DNA of 9,564 bases from JADHUC01 sp964617665 (GCA_964617665.1 CAZUAH010000532.1:1-9564), one strand, 5' to 3'; counted from the first letter of the stretch, positions 1-6,240 are shown. Program-made: numbers and translations. The notes: generated from the sequence alone by a model not told the origin.

Positions 1-172
1 CGCGAGTGATCCCCTCCTTGCTGGCCGCGCCGTTGAGCCACCACCAGTAGCACCAGGCGTTGGCTGAATCAGGCGGATTGGCGAAACTGCGAATCAGGTT
101 GTCGTCGGCCGGTCCCCTCGCCGTCAAGGTGGCGGCAAGCAGCAAGAATCCGATCGTCGTCAGTCGGGCCAT
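1..172 (-). CDS. GH106-like alpha-L-rhamnosidase, N-terminal part (runs off left edge)
   Basis: The first 57 codons are visible; the rest lies beyond the left edge. The start is ATG at 172, with an AGGAG-type ribosome site about 7 bases upstream. Residues 1-20 form a typical secretion signal (MARLTTIGFLLLAATLTARG), so the enzyme is probably exported. After it comes F-A-N-P-P-D-S-A at 30-37 and W-C-Y-W-W-W-L-N-G at 40-48, then S-K-E-G-I-T at 51-56. This order (F-x-N-P-P, a W-rich x-W-W-W-x-N-G, then K-E-G-I) is the N-terminal signature I associate with large GH106-type glycosidases that release L-rhamnose from plant and algal polysaccharides. The gene begins 32 bases after the stop of the URO-D-family gene on the same strand, so the two are probably co-transcribed. 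The catalytic region is not in view, so the family call rests on the N-terminus alone; another large planctomycete glycosidase is possible. Confidence 0.68.
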   Translation of the reverse strand, partial: MARLTTIGFLLLAATLTARGPADDNLIRSFANPPDSANAWCYWWWLNGAASKEGITR

Positions 173-204
173 GACATTTCTCCTAGGTTGTGAGACTCGG
201 AAAC

Positions 205-1293
205 TCAATACGCGCCGTACTGGTGGATAGCGTTGATCATTGCGATGAAGTTCTCGTTAGGGATGTAGTTGACGATGCTGTGGCTGGAACCGGCGATCCA
301 GCGTCCGCCGGGCTTGAGCACGTCCATGTGCTCCTTGACGTCCCGCTCGACGTCCTCCGGCGTACCCTTGACCAGGGGCCAGGTGATGTCGATGTTGCCG
401 GAGAGGGTCACACGGTGGCCGTAACGTCGCTTGTAATCGCGATAGTCGACGCCGGACGGGTCCATGGGGTTGAGGCAATCGACGCCCATGTCCAGGAGCA
501 TTTCCACGGCATCGTCAATCCGGCCGTCGGAGTGAAACAGGATCGGCTTGTTGACGTTGCGAGCCGGCTCGAAGATGCGATCGAAATGGGGGCGCCAGAG
601 CTGCGCAAACTGTGTCGGCTCGACGAACAGACCCTTGTTGTAGGCGAAGTCGTCGGCCAGGAAAACGATGTCCACGCCCTCGTCGATCGCCCGACGGACC
701 AACTCGGCGAAGTAGTCGGCCGATTGGGCCATCAACTCGTCTAACAAGTCCGGCTCTTCGACGGTCATCACCATGCAGTCGGTCATGCCGACCACGAATT
801 CGTAGAGCGTCTGGAAGATGCACCCGCAAAGGAACATCACGCCGATGCCGGTTCCCTCTACTGCGGAGACATACTCGCGAATGTATCGGAGCTTCTCCTC
901 GATCTCCGCTTCGCCGGGCCATACGACGCGTTCCAAGTCGTCCCGGCTCTTGAAGCTGCGATCGTTCCAAAGAACGACCGAGCCATCGGGCTCCCGTCGC
1001 TTGATGGGTGTCCAGAGGTTTTCCAGCACGATCGCGTCCTGCCCGATGATACGGCACAGTTCGAGATAATCCTCCGGGTGCATGGGCCGGACGCCTTCGG
1101 CCGCCTCGCTCCCCTTGGCCGGATCGCCACCCACGCCCAGCGTGTTGCCCGCCGGTCGGCCCAGCAGTTTCTCGACGTGCTGATCCTCGATCAGGATTTC
1201 GAAGTTCGGCACACGGTCGGTCGGCTCGCCGCGCATGGCGGCAATCAGGCGCAGCTTGTCGGGCGGGCCTTCGTAAGGGTGAATCAGGTTCAT
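205..1293 (-). CDS. URO-D-family methyltransferase (MtaA/CmuA-like)
   Basis: This is a 362-residue cytoplasmic protein of the uroporphyrinogen decarboxylase superfamily. The start at 1293 is chosen over an upstream ATG at 1317 because AAGGAG lies 5 bases before it. Visible landmarks, counted from this start, are an N-terminal M-R-G-E-P-T-D-R-V-P (20-29), F-L-A-D-D-F (211-216), F-H-S-D-G-R (253-258), L-N-P-M-D-P (274-279), L-S-G-N-I-D (297-302) and G-S-S-H-S-I (335-340) followed by I-P-N-E-N-F. These are features of the methyltransferase-like branch, which moves methyl groups to or from a corrinoid protein, rather than of haem-pathway HemE. The remnant of a corrinoid protein lies just upstream on the same strand (63-bp gap), supporting that role. 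The zinc motif of MtaA-type enzymes (H-x-C, then a later Cys) reads H-S-D and a later His here. The substrate cannot be told. The length is normal and no frameshift is seen. Confidence 0.85.
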   Translation of the reverse strand: MNLIHPYEGPPDKLRLIAAMRGEPTDRVPNFEILIEDQHVEKLLGRPAGNTLGVGGDPAKGSEAAEGVRPMHPEDYLELCRIIGQDAIVLENLWTPIKRREPDGSVVLWNDRSFKSRDDLERVVWPGEAEIEEKLRYIREYVSAVEGTGIGVMFLCGCIFQTLYEFVVGMTDCMVMTVEEPDLLDELMAQSADYFAELVRRAIDEGVDIVFLADDFAYNKGLFVEPTQFAQLWRPHFDRIFEPARNVNKPILFHSDGRIDDAVEMLLDMGVDCLNPMDPSGVDYRDYKRRYGHRVTLSGNIDITWPLVKGTPEDVERDVKEHMDVLKPGGRWIAGSSHSIVNYIPNENFIAMINAIHQYGAY

Positions 1294-1356
1294 CGTAGCT
1301 CCTTGCATCAGCGGCATACGTTACGGAGTCTTGGCCGTTGACAGCGTCACCGGCGA

Positions 1357-1644
1357 TCAAGCTGGTCCCAAGAGCGACCGTGCCAATTCCACGGCGCTGG
1401 CCGCGTCCGGTGCATAGCCGTCAGCACCGACCTGATCCGCGTACTCCTGGGTGACCGGGGCGCCGCCAATCATGACCTTCGTCACGTCCAGCCCCGCAGC
1501 CCTGATAGCATCGATTGTCGTCTTGATGGCCGGCATCGTCGTTGTCAGCCGGGCGGACAGGCCTGCCGTATCCGCCTCGTTTTCCTTGATGGCCTCGACG
1601 AACTGTTGAGAGGCCTCTACGCCACTTGTTATCTTCTTACGCAA
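1357..1644 (-). pseudogene. Corrinoid-binding methyltransferase protein, C-terminal remnant
   Basis: The reading frame (up to 95 codons, beginning with a TTG that has no ribosome site) matches only the last part of a cobalamin-binding methyltransferase corrinoid protein of the MtaC/MtbC type. From about residue 8 it follows the family: G-V-E-A-S-Q-Q-F-V-E-A, L-T-T-T-M-P at 33-38, V-M-I-G-G-A-P-V-T (57-65) and a G-A-D-G-Y-A-P-D-A-A-S-A tail. The helical cap and the D-x-H-x-x-G motif, whose His binds cobalt, are absent; upstream of about 1624 the sequence is unrelated. Three residues look eroded compared with the usual family sequence (D-T-A-G-L-S-A-R where D-I-V-G-L-S-A-L is typical). An intact protein would carry the methyl group for the adjacent URO-D-family enzyme. 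As it stands the product could not hold cobalamin the normal way, so I call it a pseudogene. Confidence 0.8.
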
Positions 1645-1738
1645 ATCAGGCCGATGTACATGCCAAAACCCAACCAGTTTATGTCAATTTCGGGCACGGT
1701 TGCAGTCGGGGCACCGGAACGGCAAACACGGCCGTAAG

Positions 1739-1753
1739 GATTCTGCTTGAATC
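1739..1753. promoter_or_regulatory. Small dyad GATTC-N5-GAATC
   Basis: A perfect inverted repeat with 5-bp arms lies in the gap between the corrinoid-protein remnant and the AraC-type gene. The same GATTC/GAATC arms recur at 1808-1824. It could be an operator half of a pair or chance; arms this short are not strong evidence. Confidence 0.25.
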
Positions 1754-1807
1754 GCCTCAGATCATGGGCTTGAAGAGGCATCCGAGCGTGCGGTAGGATC
1801 GAGGCGA

Positions 1808-1824
1808 CGGATTCGCAGAATCCG
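1808..1824. promoter_or_regulatory. Perfect dyad CGGATTC-GCA-GAATCCG before the AraC-type gene
   Basis: Two 7-bp arms flank a 3-base centre, ending 18 bases before the ATG at 1843 and just before the AAGGGG ribosome site at 1831-1836. It could be a protein-binding site controlling the AraC-type gene or a short mRNA hairpin. The related dyad at 1739-1753 shares the GATTC/GAATC core. Function is inferred from position only. Confidence 0.35.
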
Positions 1825-1842
1825 CATCATAAGGGGGTGCGC

Positions 1843-2232
1843 ATGCGGGATTCAGACCTCGAATTCTTTCGATATTCCCCGATCAGCCAGCGTGACCGCC
1901 AGTGGGGATTGTACGTGTCGGGGGTCGGTTCCACGCGCATCCCTCCGCATGCACCGAGCTATCCCTTAAGTGTGCACCCAGATTCCTACATGTATAGCTG
2001 GGAGAAGGGGCGGATCCTGCATGAATACCAGGCACTGTACATCGCTTCCGGCAAAGGAAGCTTCGAGTCGACGGCGGGAGGCGCCAAGGATGTGACGGCG
2101 GGAACGGTCATCCTGCTTTTCCCAGGCGAATGGCATCGGTATCGGCCCGCGCTGGAATCGGGGTGGGATGAGTACTGGGTCTCCGGTGATGGTAGAGGAT
2201 TGTGTTGCTATCAAAGCACGACAGCGACGTGA
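1843..2232 (+). pseudogene. AraC-family regulator, sensor domain only (truncated)
   Basis: The frame opens at ATG 1843, with AAGGGG about 6 bases upstream (a GTG at 1837 is too close to that site). It encodes the N-terminal sugar-sensing cupin domain of an arabinose-type AraC regulator. Recognisable pieces are R-Q-W-G-L-Y-V-S-G, Y-P-L-S-V-H-P-D-S-Y, W-E-K-G-R-I-L-H-E-Y-Q-A-L-Y-I, G-K-G-S-F-E-S and L-L-F-P-G-E-W-H-R-Y-R-P followed by G-W-D-E-Y-W-V. The match ends there, near base 2187; the last dozen codons (S-G-D-G-R-G-L-C-C-Y-Q...) look random and run into the opposite-strand membrane-protein gene. The two helix-turn-helix motifs that should fill the second half are absent, so the product cannot bind DNA as its relatives do. 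It points away from the corrinoid/URO-D genes and was probably their regulator. Confidence 0.8.
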
Positions 2233-2507
2233 CCCACCGCTAGAACCGCAAATACTACGCCCAGCACGAGGAACACAATCGAGCCGAGGCGATTGAGCCA
2301 CGGAGTGTTCTCGCCAAAGCCGAATATCTTCACGTAGGCTTGGCCCGACATCAGTAAGTAGGCGTAGTAGAGTGACAGGCTAGAAAGGAGCGCGCATCCA
2401 ACCAGCAATCCAACGTCTCTATGGTGTTTCAGCAACAGGCTGAACAGCACTATCACGATTAAGCTGAAGGGAACGAGGATCAATCTTGTCAGGGCAGGGG
2501 ATTTCAT
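2211..2507 (-). CDS. Small three-helix membrane protein, unknown function
   Basis: This 98-residue hydrophobic protein starts at ATG 2507, with AAGGG a few bases upstream. Three hydrophobic stretches are clear: residues 6-26, 32-53 and about 71-98, with charged K-H-H-R-D at 27-31 and a polar loop (G-F-G-E-N-T-P-W-L-N-R) at 62-72. The last helix reaches almost to the C-terminus. I recognise no family; it resembles many small integral membrane proteins of unknown role. Its 3' end overlaps by 22 bases the random tail of the truncated AraC-type gene on the other strand, consistent with the two having been joined by a rearrangement. No stop or frameshift interrupts it, so it may be functional. Confidence 0.6.
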   Translation of the reverse strand: MKSPALTRLILVPFSLIVIVLFSLLLKHHRDVGLLVGCALLSSLSLYYAYLLMSGQAYVKIFGFGENTPWLNRLGSIVFLVLGVVFAVLAVGHVAVVL

Positions 2508-2531
2508 TGGCCCTTGTCACCCAATGGAAGT

Positions 2532-2755
2532 CTACTCAGCGATCTTCTCTAGCATCTCGCGAACCGTCCAGACGTGCCGTCCAGACGTGATCGGTCAGAC
2601 CGTGCTTGACGGCTGGCGTAGTCTTCAGTGTGCCATGAACGCGGCAGTAGTCATAGTACAGGAAGAGTAGTGCCAACGCCGCCTCGTGGTTTTGCAGCTT
2701 CTTTGAGAACCCAAGGGTCAGCCGCGGCGAGATTCCGCGGACGACGGGCCCGACT
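2532..2755 (-). pseudogene. IS transposase, C-terminal remnant with frameshift
   Basis: On the minus strand the sequence encodes the end of a DDE-type transposase: L-T-L-G-F-S-K-K-L-Q-N-H-E-A-A, then Y-Y-D-Y-C-R-V-H-G-T-L-K-T-T-P-A-V and G-L-T-D-H-V-W-T. This matches the C-terminal pattern (N-H-x-A ... Y-Y-x-F-C-R-x-H ... L-x-x-T-P-A) of a common IS transposase group; I cannot name the IS family with certainty. A 13-bp tandem duplication (2564-2589) shifts the frame. If one copy is removed, the frame continues V-R-E-M-L-E-K-I-A-E and stops at 2532-2534, as expected for the family. Upstream, an in-frame stop lies just beyond 2755, and neither the catalytic domain nor terminal inverted repeats are seen. 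This is a dead fragment. Confidence 0.7.
2564..2589. repeat. Perfect 13-bp tandem duplication
   Basis: The unit CCGTCCAGACGTG occurs twice head to tail (2564-2576 and 2577-2589) with no mismatch. It lies in the transposase remnant. Removing one copy restores the expected C-terminal reading frame, so this is a recent slippage-type duplication that shifted the frame. Confidence 0.9.
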
Positions 2756-2835
2756 TAGAAGCCCGCGTCGAAAGTGCGTGGGCGAGTTCACGGGTTGCTG
2801 GACGGAGGAGCAGTACAGCCAGTCAGGCCGCCATC

Positions 2836-3123
2836 GTGCTTAGTGTCATCATCAGTTCTTTCCCCGAAGTACGCCAACGGCTTTACGTCGTCGGCCATCA
2901 GCTGCTGTTTGAAGCCCGCGCCCTGAGCGACCGCTCGATTCTCTGCGGTGGCATGACCGCCAACGAACAGAAATGGAGCGGCCCCCGTACGGCCGAGCGG
3001 ATCGACCGATTCGTCCGAGATTTTTTTTCGTCGCTGGGAGACCGTCGCCGGTTCCTCTTCGCCACCGGATGCAACCACGCGCCTCACACGCCATGCGAAG
3101 ACCTAATCGCCCTCCGCGACGCC
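2836..3123 (+). pseudogene. Coding remnant, possibly C-terminal part of a URO-D-like protein
   Basis: A plus-strand frame with strong G/C preference at third codon positions runs through this stretch. It contains S-I-L-C-G-G-M-T-A-N-E-Q, G-P-R-T-A-E-R-I-D-R-F-V, then R-R-F-L-F-A-T-G-C-N and T-P-C-E-D-L-I-A-L-R-D-A-A. The order (C-G-G, an E-R-I-D-x-x-V helix, F-A-T-G-C-N, then T-P-x-E-x-L-x-A-x-R-D-A) resembles the C-terminal end of planctomycete proteins in the uroporphyrinogen decarboxylase superfamily, where C-x and T-P-x-E-N close the barrel. After about 3123 the frame loses that character, and before about 2836 nothing similar continues. No start or ribosome site is present. I treat it as a degraded fragment; the family call is tentative and is not supported by a full domain. 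Confidence 0.42.
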
Positions 3124-3488
3124 GCCGTTCGCCCACGGACTCGCCCGGCAGATCTGCTTTGCGGAGCTACTCGTTGCGCGCGTCGTCCGACACCTCTCCG
3201 CAGTTTCGTGCGGTTAGCGCAGTGGGTGTCCAAGGCGTACCCAAAACTCAATTGAGCCCCCAGAATCCATCGGGCTGCCCCAGCCGGCGGCTCATCGTCT
3301 GGACCAGATTGCCCGATATCTGCCACAAGTGACATGGCTCTAAGGAAGACCAAATGTCCGGAAATGATCAAGCTGTCCCTCGGCAGAACGCGCGACGTGG
3401 CGGTCGTGGCAAGTGTACGGCTGAAGCGGAGGAGTGCCGGTTCCCTGTTTTCGGCACCGCTGACCGAATATTTGTTGCTAACAACCGC
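3124..3488. other. 365-bp stretch with no recognisable gene
   Basis: Several short frames are open on both strands, but none gives a protein pattern I recognise or has a convincing ribosome site. One minus-strand piece near 3245-3320 reads like coding sequence (I-S-G-N-L-V-Q-T-M-S-R-R-L-G-Q, then P-D-G-F-W-G-L-N and a stop) and may be another gene scrap. The stretch sits between two gene fragments on opposite strands and is probably rearranged debris. Confidence 0.5.
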
Positions 3489-3881
3489 CTACTCCGACCG
3501 TGGCGGTACCTGCAGATCGACTTCATATCGGAGCAAGTAGGGATACGGTCCTCCCGGCTCTCTCATGCAGATGCCCCAGCGGATGCCTTGGCCATAGGAG
3601 ACGGGTTCGGTTAGATCAGGCCGATAGCAGCCGGGGGCGATCGGTTTCGGGGTGGCCTCCGCATCCAGGCGATGCGAGAGAAAATCGACGCAGTCAGGTG
3701 CGTATTCGAAGGTTTGGGTCTTGGACGCATAGGTGGCTACGCCCTCGCGATGGGGCCAGATCATCACCTCGTGGCTGCCGGTCAAGATCGGCCGGCCGCC
3801 GTTCGCGCGAGTGTGTTTGCTCTCGGGCGTGTCAGCGATGGCCAGCCCCATACACGTTTTGCCCGGCCCAAGAGGCACGAA
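3489..3881 (-). pseudogene. GH43-like beta-propeller glycosidase, C-terminal remnant
   Basis: About 130 minus-strand codons read as the end of a five-bladed beta-propeller glycosidase related to GH43. Recognisable are G-P-G-K-T-C-M-G-L-A-I-A-D-T-P-E, G-S-H-E-V-M-I-W-P-H-R-E-G-V-A, K-T-Q-T-F-E-Y-A-P-D and a final blade with R-Y-E-V-D-L-Q-V-P-P before the stop. The M-G-x-A-I-A-D-x-P-E motif followed by H-E-V-x-x-W-P-H is what I associate with GH43-like proteins of planctomycetes. The matching part begins abruptly near 3881; further along the same open frame (to 4382) the strand is only the complement of a plus-strand coding remnant. The N-terminal blades, with the catalytic acids, are missing, so the fragment is inactive. 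Confidence 0.6.
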
Positions 3882-3920
3882 TCCAAGTCGCCCTCGACGG
3901 CGAAATCGGTGAGGGTCTGC

Positions 3921-4295
3921 GCTACGGAAGCGGAGGCTGAGCTGCGCAAGCAAGGGATTTCCGCACGTGCCATCACGACCGGACACCGCGACTCGTACGC
4001 GGGCGGGATATTGCAGATTGATGCGCCGGGCAAAACCGTTGACATCCCGATATCGGTTCTCGTGCCCGGCAAGTATCGCATCACGGTCAGACTGCACAGT
4101 GCCGGTCAAAACGAACCGGTTGCGCTCGGCCTCAAAGGCGGTCCCAGCAAGAAGATCGAAGAGGTTGCCGCGAACGGCTCGATGGTTGAGTTGGGGGAAA
4201 CCGAAGTTGTCGAGGACCGAACATTCCTGCTCACTGTCGAGTCTGCCGGCGTGTTTGCGGTCGACTGCGTGCGCGCCGATGTCGTGAAGCCATAG
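3921..4295 (+). pseudogene. C-terminal remnant of an unidentified, probably secreted protein
   Basis: From about 3921 to the TAG at 4293-4295 the plus strand has clear coding character. It reads A-E-L-R-K-Q-G-I-S-A-R-A, G-G-I-L-Q-I-D-A-P-G-K-T-V-D-I-P, V-P-G-K-Y-R-I-T-V-R-L-H-S-A-G, and ends T-F-L-L-T-V-E-S-A-G-V-F-A-V-D-C-V-R. Alternating hydrophobic residues and G-K-Y-R-I-T-V-type strands indicate a beta-sandwich domain, as at the C-terminus of many secreted glycosidases. I cannot name the family. The 5' side breaks off where the opposite-strand GH43-like remnant begins, with no start codon or ribosome site of its own, so it is a truncated gene rather than a small protein. Confidence 0.55.
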
Positions 4296-4378
4296 CCGTT
4301 GCAGGCAAGGTCGGCAGCGGGCAAAGCGACCCACCCACCCCAGGCGGATCGGGGCGCCTTCTGATGCCTTGCCAGAAG

Positions 4379-4594
4379 TCACATGTCATCCATCGGGTGG
4401 CTACTGCTTCTGAACGCAGAGGAACTCGTGCCCACGTAGACATCTCGCCCCCGTGCCACGAAGAACGGAAGATCGCGGACTCCCGCGCCGCTATCGGTCC
4501 ACCAAGTCCGATTGGGAACCGTCCGCAATTGGCTAGCGAGTTTCGCCGTTCGTGCGATGCCGGCTGATCGTCGGCTGCGGATCTGAACGCCGGC
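4379..4594 (-). pseudogene. Short coding-like fragment, unidentified
   Basis: One minus-strand frame is open between in-frame stops at 4595 and 4379. Its second half looks like protein: L-R-T-V-P-N-R-T-W-W-T-D-S-G, then G-V-R-D-L-P-F-F-V-A-R-G-R-D-V-Y-V-G-T-S-S. The aromatic and hydrophobic pattern suggests a blade or strand of a secreted protein, but I recognise no family. It lies downstream of the D-aminoacylase gene on the same strand and has no ribosome site. It could be chance; I list it because the neighbouring stretches are also gene scraps. Confidence 0.3.
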
Positions 4595-4614
4595 TCACAA
4601 CGTGGTGTGGGCGA

Positions 4615-6240
4615 TCAGGAACCGTCGGTCTTGGTCGCCAGCGCACTGATGTGCCGCAACGCCCGGCCATACAGCTCCTCACTCTGCTTGCCTTCATCAA
4701 TGGCAAGCTTGCCGCCGAGAAACAGATAGCACACCCCCGTCGAATGAACAGCCGGTTCTTCGAACGTCGCCCGATCGATGTAGCTCTTCGGATCAAAGGC
4801 GACAATGTCGGCGTACATATCCTCGCGCAAATAGCCCCGCTCCGGCAGTCCAAGGATGTCGGCCGGCAGACCGCTGCAACTGCGAATGGCTGTGGCCAAC
4901 GGAATCACCTTGCGTTCGAACGTGTACACTCCGATCTTCCGCGGAAACGTACCGAAACTTCGCGGATGGAAACTGCCCCCCGGCTTTGCCACGTGCCCAG
5001 AACCGTCCGATCCTGTCGCCACCCACGGAACGGTCATTCCAAACAGCACATCCTCCTTGGACATGGAGAAACTGACCGCCCTGGCGCCGCCCTGCTCGTG
5101 CAGCTTGACCACCAGATCCACGATGTCCATCTTTTCGGCCTCGGCGATCTCTGCAAGATGACGGCCTCGCCACTTCGACGTCTTACACGCCGACAACGCG
5201 ATTGTCCTGGTCAGCGAAAGCTGCGAGCGGATCAACTCGCGGATCATCTTGTCGAATGCGGGATCGGCCTTCATCCGCTTGATCACACCGTAGCGGCCTT
5301 CCGGGATCCTGTCGTGAGGTAGCAGAATGGCGTCCAGCGAAGTGGCACACGCCGTATACGGATACTGGTCTGCTGTCACCGCCAGTCCGTTTTGCCTGAC
5401 CTTCTCAATGAGGGCAACAGCATCCTTGAGGTGCCCCCAGTTGGGTTTGCCGTTCGACTTGAAGTGGGCGATATGAACTGGGATATCCGCTCGCCGGCCG
5501 ATCTCAAGAGCCTCCTCGATCGCCTCGATCAATCGATCCTCTTCGCTGCGAATATGCGTTGCGTAAATCCCGCCATGCGCCTTGACCCTTTTGGCGAGTT
5601 CGGCAAGCTCATCCACCTTCGCAAAACACCCCGGCGCGTAGATCAAACCGGTCGACATGCCCCACGCCCCCGCACGCATTCCGTCGTCGATCAATTCGTG
5701 CATCTTGGCGATTTCGTCCGCGTTTGCCGGGCGGCGGTCGTTTCCAAGCACCGCCTTTCGCACGCCGCCTTGCGGAATCAGATGCGCAGTATTCGTGCCC
5801 GCTCCTTGCTTGTCGATGCCATCCAGGAACGCGGCTATGTCCCCCTTTCCACCTCCGCAGTTGCCCGTCACGACCGTCGTACATCCCTGTGTCAGATAGT
5901 TCATATTGTCGCGAGTGGCCGATTTCACGATCGACGAATCGCAATGGGTATGAAGATCGATGAACCCTGGCGCGATCACCAGACCCGTGCAATCGATCTC
6001 GCGGCCCACCTTGCCGACCTCGAACTTCCCCACTGCGACAATTCGCTCACCCTGAATAGCGACGTCGCCCACGACACCGTCCGAGCCCGTTCCGTCATAA
6101 ATCGTCCCACCACGGAGCAGCACGTCCGCGTCCACGCCAAAGCAATGCTTGCTCGGCCCTAATAGAAGACACACCAGTGTGAGTAGGATGACAGTGCAGC
6201 AGCAAATGGACTGGCGGCGCCGTGAAACCGATGGTGACAT
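4615..6240 (-). CDS. Exported N-acyl-D-amino-acid deacylase (D-aminoacylase-type amidohydrolase)
   Basis: This complete protein of 541 residues starts at ATG 6240, with GGAGG 8 bases upstream. A positively charged end (R7-R8-R9) and a hydrophobic stretch at 12-28 form a signal peptide, so the enzyme should act outside the cytoplasm. The rest is a metal-dependent amidohydrolase of the D-aminoacylase family, which removes the acyl group from N-acyl-D-amino acids. The metal ligands known from the family are all present by position: H97-T-H99, C128 in G-N-C-G-G, H229 in A-T-H-I-R-S-E, H259 in H-I-A-H-F-K, and D412 in G-S-D-G-S. Other family motifs are S-T-G-L-I-Y-A-P-G (196-204), D-Q-Y-P-Y-T-A (291-297) and H-P-R-S-F-G-T-F-P-R (425-434). 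The length is typical plus the signal. It diverges from the TIM-barrel gene at 6535; exact substrate is unknown (some relatives act on other amides or on cyclic compounds). Confidence 0.9.
   Translation of the reverse strand: MSPSVSRRRQSICCCTVILLTLVCLLLGPSKHCFGVDADVLLRGGTIYDGTGSDGVVGDVAIQGERIVAVGKFEVGKVGREIDCTGLVIAPGFIDLHTHCDSSIVKSATRDNMNYLTQGCTTVVTGNCGGGKGDIAAFLDGIDKQGAGTNTAHLIPQGGVRKAVLGNDRRPANADEIAKMHELIDDGMRAGAWGMSTGLIYAPGCFAKVDELAELAKRVKAHGGIYATHIRSEEDRLIEAIEEALEIGRRADIPVHIAHFKSNGKPNWGHLKDAVALIEKVRQNGLAVTADQYPYTACATSLDAILLPHDRIPEGRYGVIKRMKADPAFDKMIRELIRSQLSLTRTIALSACKTSKWRGRHLAEIAEAEKMDIVDLVVKLHEQGGARAVSFSMSKEDVLFGMTVPWVATGSDGSGHVAKPGGSFHPRSFGTFPRKIGVYTFERKVIPLATAIRSCSGLPADILGLPERGYLREDMYADIVAFDPKSYIDRATFEEPAVHSTGVCYLFLGGKLAIDEGKQSEELYGRALRHISALATKTDGS

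Noticed and set aside
190..744. Plus-strand open frame of 184 codons opposite the URO-D gene
   Set aside because: It is the complement of a well-matched URO-D-family coding region and has no family pattern of its own; long antisense frames are common in GC-rich DNA.
515..1360. Minus-strand open frame of 281 codons
   Set aside because: It is the other reading frame of the same strand as the URO-D gene, arginine-rich and without motifs.
1659..1687. TTGACA on the minus strand upstream of the corrinoid remnant
   Set aside because: No acceptable -10 box follows at 16-19 bases, so it is not called a promoter.
1629..1781. 50-codon minus-strand frame starting at ATG 1781
   Set aside because: It overlaps the corrinoid remnant in another frame, has no ribosome site and no pattern I recognise.
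3021..3028. Run of eight T that could be the tail of a terminator
   Set aside because: No GC-rich hairpin precedes it, and it falls inside a coding-like remnant as D-F-F-S codons.
2788..3087. Minus-strand open frame of 99 codons opposite the URO-D-like remnant
   Set aside because: Third-position G/C bias and recognisable motifs favour the plus frame; the minus frame has no ribosome site or family pattern, although the 5' part stays ambiguous.
4552..6162. Two 256-codon plus-strand open frames (4552-5322, 5392-6162)
   Set aside because: Both lie opposite the D-aminoacylase gene, whose full set of catalytic motifs is in the minus frame; the plus frames are shadows.
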